64,000 bases of DNA from Harmonia axyridis. Its lineage: Eukaryota > Arthropoda > Insecta > Coleoptera > Coccinellidae. The position numbers and the translations under genes are program-made. Under the pieces are notes generated by a model. The model did not search any database. It worked only from the letters and a program-made list of their open reading frames with translations, and was not told the origin of the DNA. Positions 58,402 to 64,000 of the stretch are shown one piece after another. Position 1 is the stretch's first letter. Every line of letters begins with the position of its first letter. The stretch spans positions 17,300,501-17,364,500 of the forward strand of contig NC_059504.1 in NCBI RefSeq assembly GCF_914767665.1, written 5' to 3'.

Positions 58402-59415
58402 GGCCAATTAAAAAGTCCCTGGTCTGATGCACAGGTAGCGGTGCTACTATTAAATCCATATGATTTTTAGTTAGTACCAACCTTCAAACGATACGTGTCA
58501 AAATTTGACAGCAGTCCGACCATTAGTTTGTGAGATATTGCTTTGTGAGTGTAGCTACTTTTGTTATTTAAAAAAAAGGTAAAAAAAAATTCGTGTGCTG
58601 ATAAAATATTGCTTTTTGAAGGGGTAAAATACATCTGAACGTGTATCATTCACGAATATTTGTACCTGAAAAAGCAGTGTGCAAAATAGATGCCGCGCGA
58701 GCTCACATTCGGTCAAAAGCAACAACGTTTTAATGATTCGGAGCAGTGTTTAAAGCTGTTCAAGTGCAATAAACCTGAATTTTTTGTCGATATGTGACAA
58801 TGGATGAAACATGGCTCCATCATTTCACTCCGGAGTCCAATCGACAGTCAACTGAGTGGACTGCACACGATGAACCGAATCCGAATCGAGGAAAAACACA
58901 ACAGTCAGCTGGCAAGCTTATGGCATTAGTATTCTGGGATGCGCAAGGTATAATATTCATCAACAGCGATTATTATATAGCGTTATTGTATCATTTAAAG
59001 GATGAAATCGTTGAGCAACGGCCCCATTTGAAGAAAAAAGGGGCTGTTTAATCAAGACAATGCGCCGTGTCAGAAATCAATTAGAACAATGGTAAAATTG
59101 CATGAATTGGGCTTCGAATTGCTTCTGCATCCACCGTATTCTTCAGATCTGGCCCCCAGCGACTTTTTTATGTTCTGAGACCTCAGCAGAATGCTGCTGG
59201 AAAGAAATTTAGCGCCAATGAAGAAGTAATCGCCGAAAAATGGGGCCTATTTTGAAGCGAAAGACAAATCGTACTACAAAAATGGTATCGAAAATTTGGA
59301 AGATCGCTATAACCACTGTACCGCCCTCGAAAGCAACTATGTTCAATAATAAAATCGAATTTTGCCAAAAAAATGTTTTTCACTATGGTAGACCCGGGAC
59401 TTTTTAATTGGCCCG
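58402..59415 (+). mobile_element. Irritans-like mariner, deleted and frameshifted
   Basis: Ends GGCCAATTAAAAAGTCCC and its inverse (GGGACTTTTTAATTGGCC), preceded by TA. The transposase block MDETWLHHFTPESNRQS, GKTQQSAGKLMALVFWDAQG and the DQDNAPCQKS-type second catalytic block (after a frameshift at about 59045) are readable, followed by HELGFELLLHPPYSSDLAPS. The N-terminal domain is largely missing and several stops are present. Confidence 0.9.
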
Positions 59416-60828
59416 TTATATAAAGAGATATCTATCTCTTTTCCTAAAAAATTTTATAACGAAAGATATCATTTGAAGCTTAAACTATATCTCTGAAGTT
59501 TCAAAAGTTTCTAAAATTTAATATTTAAATGTTATTTGAGAGGGCAATATAAAATATTTTTAAAACTCGGTGGCTCATTCAAACCCAAACAGACTATTTA
59601 AGAACCTGATTGGCTCAACTTAGTTGAAAAAAAGCAACTTAATACGACCAACCTCATCATGAGTGCTCATACAATATTCAAAGCGCTCTAAACTGAAGCC
59701 ATTCTGAAAAAAAATACGAGCATCGGGGATAGGTGAAGAATACTGAAATTTTATCGACAATAAACCTAGCACCTCTAAATAAGAGGATCAATGTTTTCAC
59801 CTTAACTTCTTCACTTATTTACTAAGTTTCCGCAGAATTGACTTGATGTTGCTAAGGACTAAGCTGGCATCATACCTTAACGGTTCCGAAGGTCCTGAGG
59901 GACGTCGGGAAGGATCTTTGTAACAGGATATCAGGACGAGTGGGGAGATTAACAGGATAATCCAAAGGACTTGACTGGAAAGGAGATCGAGTGGGCTCAA
60001 GTGACGAAATGGTGGATGAGATCTGTTTTAGATGTTACTGTTGTAGTATGTAACTCTGGGTTATAAGTATATATTATTTTAGATAATTGAAAGTTGGTGT
60101 CGATCGAAGAAAATAACGATGGTGTAGATATTAAAATTAAAAAAATTCATTATTTCTTCTCTCTACCTAAATAAGTTCAGTGCCAACCCAGAAAGGGACA
60201 GCTGTTTCTTGAAGATTTTTCTTTATTCGTCAACATCTTCAAGCGTGATACTCCAACGATTCAATAGTATTTTTTTTTAAATATTCGTTCCATAAAAAAA
60301 CAATGTTTCATCAATTTTTGTGTTACTTTAATTTTCTCGAATGGCATGCCCTGAGTTTTTGATTTTATTTATTTTAGGCTTAACATCTCTTGACAAAAAA
60401 TGAAGACTACTCACTAGGATATCCGACAAGCAAAAAAATTCAGGACATGCTAATTGAAATAATGAATTTATTGACATTTTTAAAAATTGCAGTGTCTATC
60501 GGACCATCTGTAGAGTGATACGTAAAAACTTCGGAAATTCAATAAAAAATAAATCGTGCAATTATATCGAATGGTTTTTAAGATTCAATATTCAGTTCAA
60601 ACCATAATAACCATGAAATTTTTCGAAAAAGTGTCCTACGTCAAAAAGTACCACAAATAAATGAGGAAAAATATTTCGAAATATATTGAAAAAACATGGT
60701 GTTTTTTTTCGGATAGAGTCAAAAATATTTCAGTTTTCAATACCGTCAAATTTTGAATCATTTTTTTATCCCAAAATTTACAAAAATTATCGACCGAACG
60801 AGCACTATTGACTCATCCTATAGTACTA
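59416..60828. other. Gene-free stretch
   Basis: No domain-bearing open frame. The segment is mostly AT-rich, with a more mixed composition near 59860-60010. Confidence 0.3.
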
Positions 60829-61945
60829 GGTGTACAACTTTGCTTCCGCCGTTTTGCAATAGATGGCTTTAGCGGTAAGTGGGAGTCAAAATAAATAGAT
60901 CCTAGATATCAGGTTTTAATTGTCTGCTTTAATATGAAGGAATCTGTGGCTGAGGCTCATCGAATGCCCTCAAATAGGTATGGTGAGGCCTCTATTAGTG
61001 AATGAACGTGTCGAGAGTGGTTTCAACGCTTCAAGAAAAGTGATTTTGACATCGAATACCAGCATCCGGTGGAAGAGAGAAGATTTTCGAAGATGCAGAA
61101 TTGGAGGCATTACTTGATCAAAATTCGTGTCAAACGCAACAAGAATTGGCAGGATCATTGGGAGTGTCACAACAAGCCATTTTAAAACGCCTGAAGTCAT
61201 GGGAATGATTCAGATTCAACGAAATTGGGTGCCGAGAGATGTTGAACGGCGTTTGTTTTCTTGTTAACAGCTACTTGCAAGGCAAAGAGTGAAGACGGAA
61301 GGTATTCCTCAATCGCATTGTAACTGGAGACGAAAAATGGGTTCATAACGATAATCCCAAGCGCAGAAAATCATGGGGATTCCAGGCCATGCTTCCACGT
61401 CGACGGCCAAATCAAATATTCACGGTTCCAAGGTCATGCTCAGTATTTGGTGTGACCAGTTGGCGTAGTGTACTATGAGTTGTTAAAACTGACTGAAACA
61501 ATCAAAGGAGAACTTAATCGAACGCAATGAATGCGTTTGAACCGAGCATCGACAGACAAAGTTCGCAATACAATAAGAGACATAATAAAGTGATTTTACA
61601 GTTTTCATGTTGTGAAAGTGGTCAAGACACACTTGGAAACGTTGAAATTGGTAGTCTTACCCCACACGCCGTATTCTCCAGATGTTGGTCCCTTGGAATA
61701 TTATTTGTTTCGATCAATGGCACACGGCCTGGCTGACTAGCACTTCCAGTCTTCTAAAGAAGTAAAAAATTGGATCGATTCAAAAGATTACCTGTTTTTT
61801 CAACACGAGATTCGTACGCTGCCCGAAAGATGGTAGAAAGTAATGACCAGCGATGGACAATATTTCGAATCATAAATGTATAACTAGTATTTTACAATAA
61901 AGCCTCAAATTACAGATAAAAACGGCGGAAGCAAAGTTGTACGCC
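60829..61945 (+). mobile_element. Mariner copy 7 (mauritiana-like), defective
   Basis: Ends GGTGTACAACTTTGCTTCCG and its inverse, flanked by TA. Recognisable but broken transposase follows, including the CREWFQRFK-like helix-turn-helix block, the QQELAGSLGVSQQAI block near 61140, the SKVMLSIW-like block near 61430 and the PERW-like end near 61830. The start of the frame is deleted and frameshifts are many. Confidence 0.9.
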
Positions 61946-62800
61946 TATGTATATGGAATTATATCCATCAAAATAACTTTTAATTTTAGTTTGAGTTGTC
62001 TAACAGCCTTATTACCATTCAGAATAATTAAGAATTATTAAACGGCGATTTACATATAATAATAGCTGTAACACGATTAACTTACAATGAAAGTAAAATA
62101 ACAGCTTGAGTTAGTCTCACTAACTATAAAATCACGCTTTCTGAATCACATGCAGTGTCATATGATTTCACATTTTCTTCCTTATCTGAGATCTTTATTA
62201 TTCCAACAATGCTATCAATTTTTCACATTTTATCGCCAACCACCCATATTTTTCTCTTAGTCAACAACCCCATCGCATGAATCGAAACAATTCGAATTAA
62301 GATCATAAACAACCAACGCAAAAAAAATCAACGCCATTCGCGAAATGAATTTGCTTGGAACGCAGCCAGATTTTCCAACGATCTTTTTCTATGAATGAAC
62401 CTCCATTCGAGTTTAATTCAATAGAAAATCTCCTAGGAAGCAGCAGCGCTTTCTAGTGGAATTAACGAGCTCCGCAAAGGTATCTAAAATTCGATACCGT
62501 ACACTTGTGCTTTCACAGGGTTTTGTAGCCACAAATCGAGACCCTGTGAATAAGTGACTAACACGAACAGTTACCTAAGCACACAACGAGATGTTCGGTG
62601 TTATTGAATCGAAAAAAGAGGTAATTGATGCATGTGTAATTAAGCCAATTAACTGTCACGATAAGCTGGTAATTACCAACTATTTTAGTTCTGCTTTGGT
62701 TGTATTCGTAGCTGAAAATTAATCTTGGGATCGTAAATTTCAGTATTCCTCGCTTTTTTATATTTAGCAATATAGGTCGGTTTATAGTGAATATGACTTA
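61946..62800. other. Unique AT-rich segment
   Basis: No gene is recognised. It ends at a (ATGT)n microsatellite (62801-62822) followed by an ACAGGG-type terminus (62824-62830). Confidence 0.3.
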
Positions 62801-62822
62801 CATATGTATATGTATGTATGTA
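62801..62822. repeat. ATGT microsatellite
   Basis: CATATGTATATGTATGTATG tract directly before a TATACAGGGCGAAT terminus resembling the ends of the fold-back elements. Confidence 0.7.
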
Positions 62823-62935
62823 TACAGGGCGAATAAAAAACGTGTACCGAGCTTTCTGGGGGTGATAGTACATTGAAGAATAAGTAAAGTTTGATGAATG
62901 AACTTATGGTCCAAAATGCATATTAAGGGAGATAA

Positions 62936-63900
62936 CAGGCCAATTGAAAAGTCCTCGGTCTACCATAGTAAAATATTTTTTTTTGCAAAATTCGACTTTA
63001 TGATTCAACATAGTTGCCTTCGAGGGCGATACAGCGATAAAAGCGATCTTCCAACTATTCGATACCATTTTTGTAGAACGATTTGTCTTTGGCTTCAAAA
63101 TTGGTCTCAGTTTCGGCGCAGTTTCATTGGCGCTAAATTTCTTTACAGCGAGCATTCTTTTAAGGTCTGAGAACAGGAAAAAGTCGCTGAGGGCCAGATT
63201 TGGCGAATACGATGGATGCAGAAGCAATTCGAAGCCTAATTCATTCAATTTTGCCATTATTTTCATTGATTTGTGTTATGGCGCATTGTCTTGATGAAAC
63301 AGCACCTTTTTTTCTTCAAATGGGGCTATTTTTTAATTATAATATATTATATATATTATAGTATATAATTAAATATAATAATCGCTTTTGGAGGTAATCA
63401 ATGAATATTATACGTTGCTCATCCCAGAATACTGATGCCATAATCTTACCAGCTCTCTGGCCATGTTTTATCCATTGTCACATACCGACGAAGAAATTCA
63501 GGTATATTGCACTTAATCAGCTTCAAATAATGCTCAGAATCTTTAACACGTTGTTGATTTTGATCGATTGTGAGCTCACGCGGCACCCATTCAGCAACAA
63601 TAGTCTCAATTCTTCTTGGGGACGCATACAGTTTCAATTTTAACATCACTGTTGTTCGAACAGCTCAAATTTTTTCACTAGTTCATTACTGCCGGACGTG
63701 AAGGTGGTTCACGACTAACAAAAAATGCTTTAGTTTTGCGAACCATTTTTGTAGCGAATTTGAACTATTTCAATGCGTTGTTGAAGCGTGTACTGTTCCT
63801 TTTTTAGTAATGTCATAGTTTTGACTTGTGTAATGTTAAAAGATGACAGCTACGTAAGTGACAGCTACCCAGATAGCAAGCTAGTTAAAATAAAACCCTT
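62936..63900 (-). mobile_element. Chimeric mariner remnant: DUF4817-type N-terminus joined to irritans catalytic domain
   Basis: On the minus strand, from 63822: EQYTLQQRIEIVQIRYKNG, then SREPPSRPAV and LVKKFEL, which match the DUF4817-type N-terminus. At about 63600 this passes directly into EWVPRELTIDQNQQRVKDSE and PEFLRRYVTMDKTW, which are irritans mariner. After a deletion, MAKLNELGFELLLHPSYSPN follows, and the irritans terminal repeat CAGGCCAATTGAAAAGTCC lies at 62936. The element may extend past the window edge. It is inactive: the first catalytic block reads MDKTW rather than MDETW, and the frame is broken. Confidence 0.7.
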
Positions 63901-64000
63901 CATCATATTTATACTCATTTGTTTGCTCAAGAAAGTTTTTTCAAAGAATGTAAATTCTATCTTTTCATGCTATGGTTCACACCAGAAAGTTTTGACTTTC

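Noticed and set aside
1..64000. CRISPR arrays, operons or prophage
   Set aside because: The genome is an insect's. The only periodic repeats are transposon ends, a degenerate tandem repeat, a microsatellite and coding GYG repeats.
1..64000. tRNA or rRNA genes
   Set aside because: I saw no cloverleaf with both internal promoter boxes and no rRNA-like conserved blocks. A covariance-model scan would be needed to exclude degenerate tRNA-derived SINEs.

Overview
The window is animal nuclear DNA, almost certainly from an insect and perhaps a beetle. The evidence is AT-rich spliced genes, a chitin-binding cuticular protein of the Rebers-Riddiford (R&R) type, an arthropod adenosine-deaminase growth factor, and very many Tc1/mariner, hAT, jockey-like and LTR mobile elements. 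No bacterial operons, CRISPR arrays, rRNA or tRNA genes were found.

Layout. From 1 to 21 kb is the genic part: (1) an R&R cuticular protein with a long Gly-Tyr-Gly-rich tail (586-2335, +); (2) an unrecognised secreted protein of 300 residues whose three exons I could join in phase (6780-2927, -), plus a second possible signal-peptide first exon (4285-4170); (3) a complete seven-exon asparagine synthetase of 560 residues (10910-17649, +), preceded by a candidate ATF4/amino-acid-response element and a 5' UTR exon; (4) an intronless ADGF/ADA2-type adenosine deaminase (19481-20920, +). From 21 to 64 kb I find no conventional host gene. It is a mosaic of decayed transposons separated by unique stretches, several of them strikingly GC-rich and possibly regulatory.

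Mobile DNA. Seven defective copies of one mauritiana-like mariner (ends GGTGTACAACTTTGC), irritans-like mariners, a Tc1 element, a hAT remnant, at least three non-LTR retrotransposon remnants, and several fold-back elements ending in ACAGGGTG. Fragments of a Tc1/mariner-superfamily transposase (DUF4817-like N-terminus) are scattered among the fold-back elements and are a candidate source of their mobility. One fold-back element has a related empty site elsewhere in the window, pointing to a TA target.

Most remarkable object: 53249-56552 is a structurally complete LTR retroelement (335/332-bp LTRs differing by three substitutions and a 3-bp indel, TG...CA ends, TAAT target duplication, candidate primer-binding site and polypurine tract). 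Its body does not encode recognisable protease, reverse transcriptase or integrase. It carries a gag-like start fused to about seven spectrin repeats with no introns, broken by one in-frame stop. It looks like a retrotransposon that transduced a spectrin cDNA, comparable in layout to a gene-capturing defective retrovirus, and it inserted recently.
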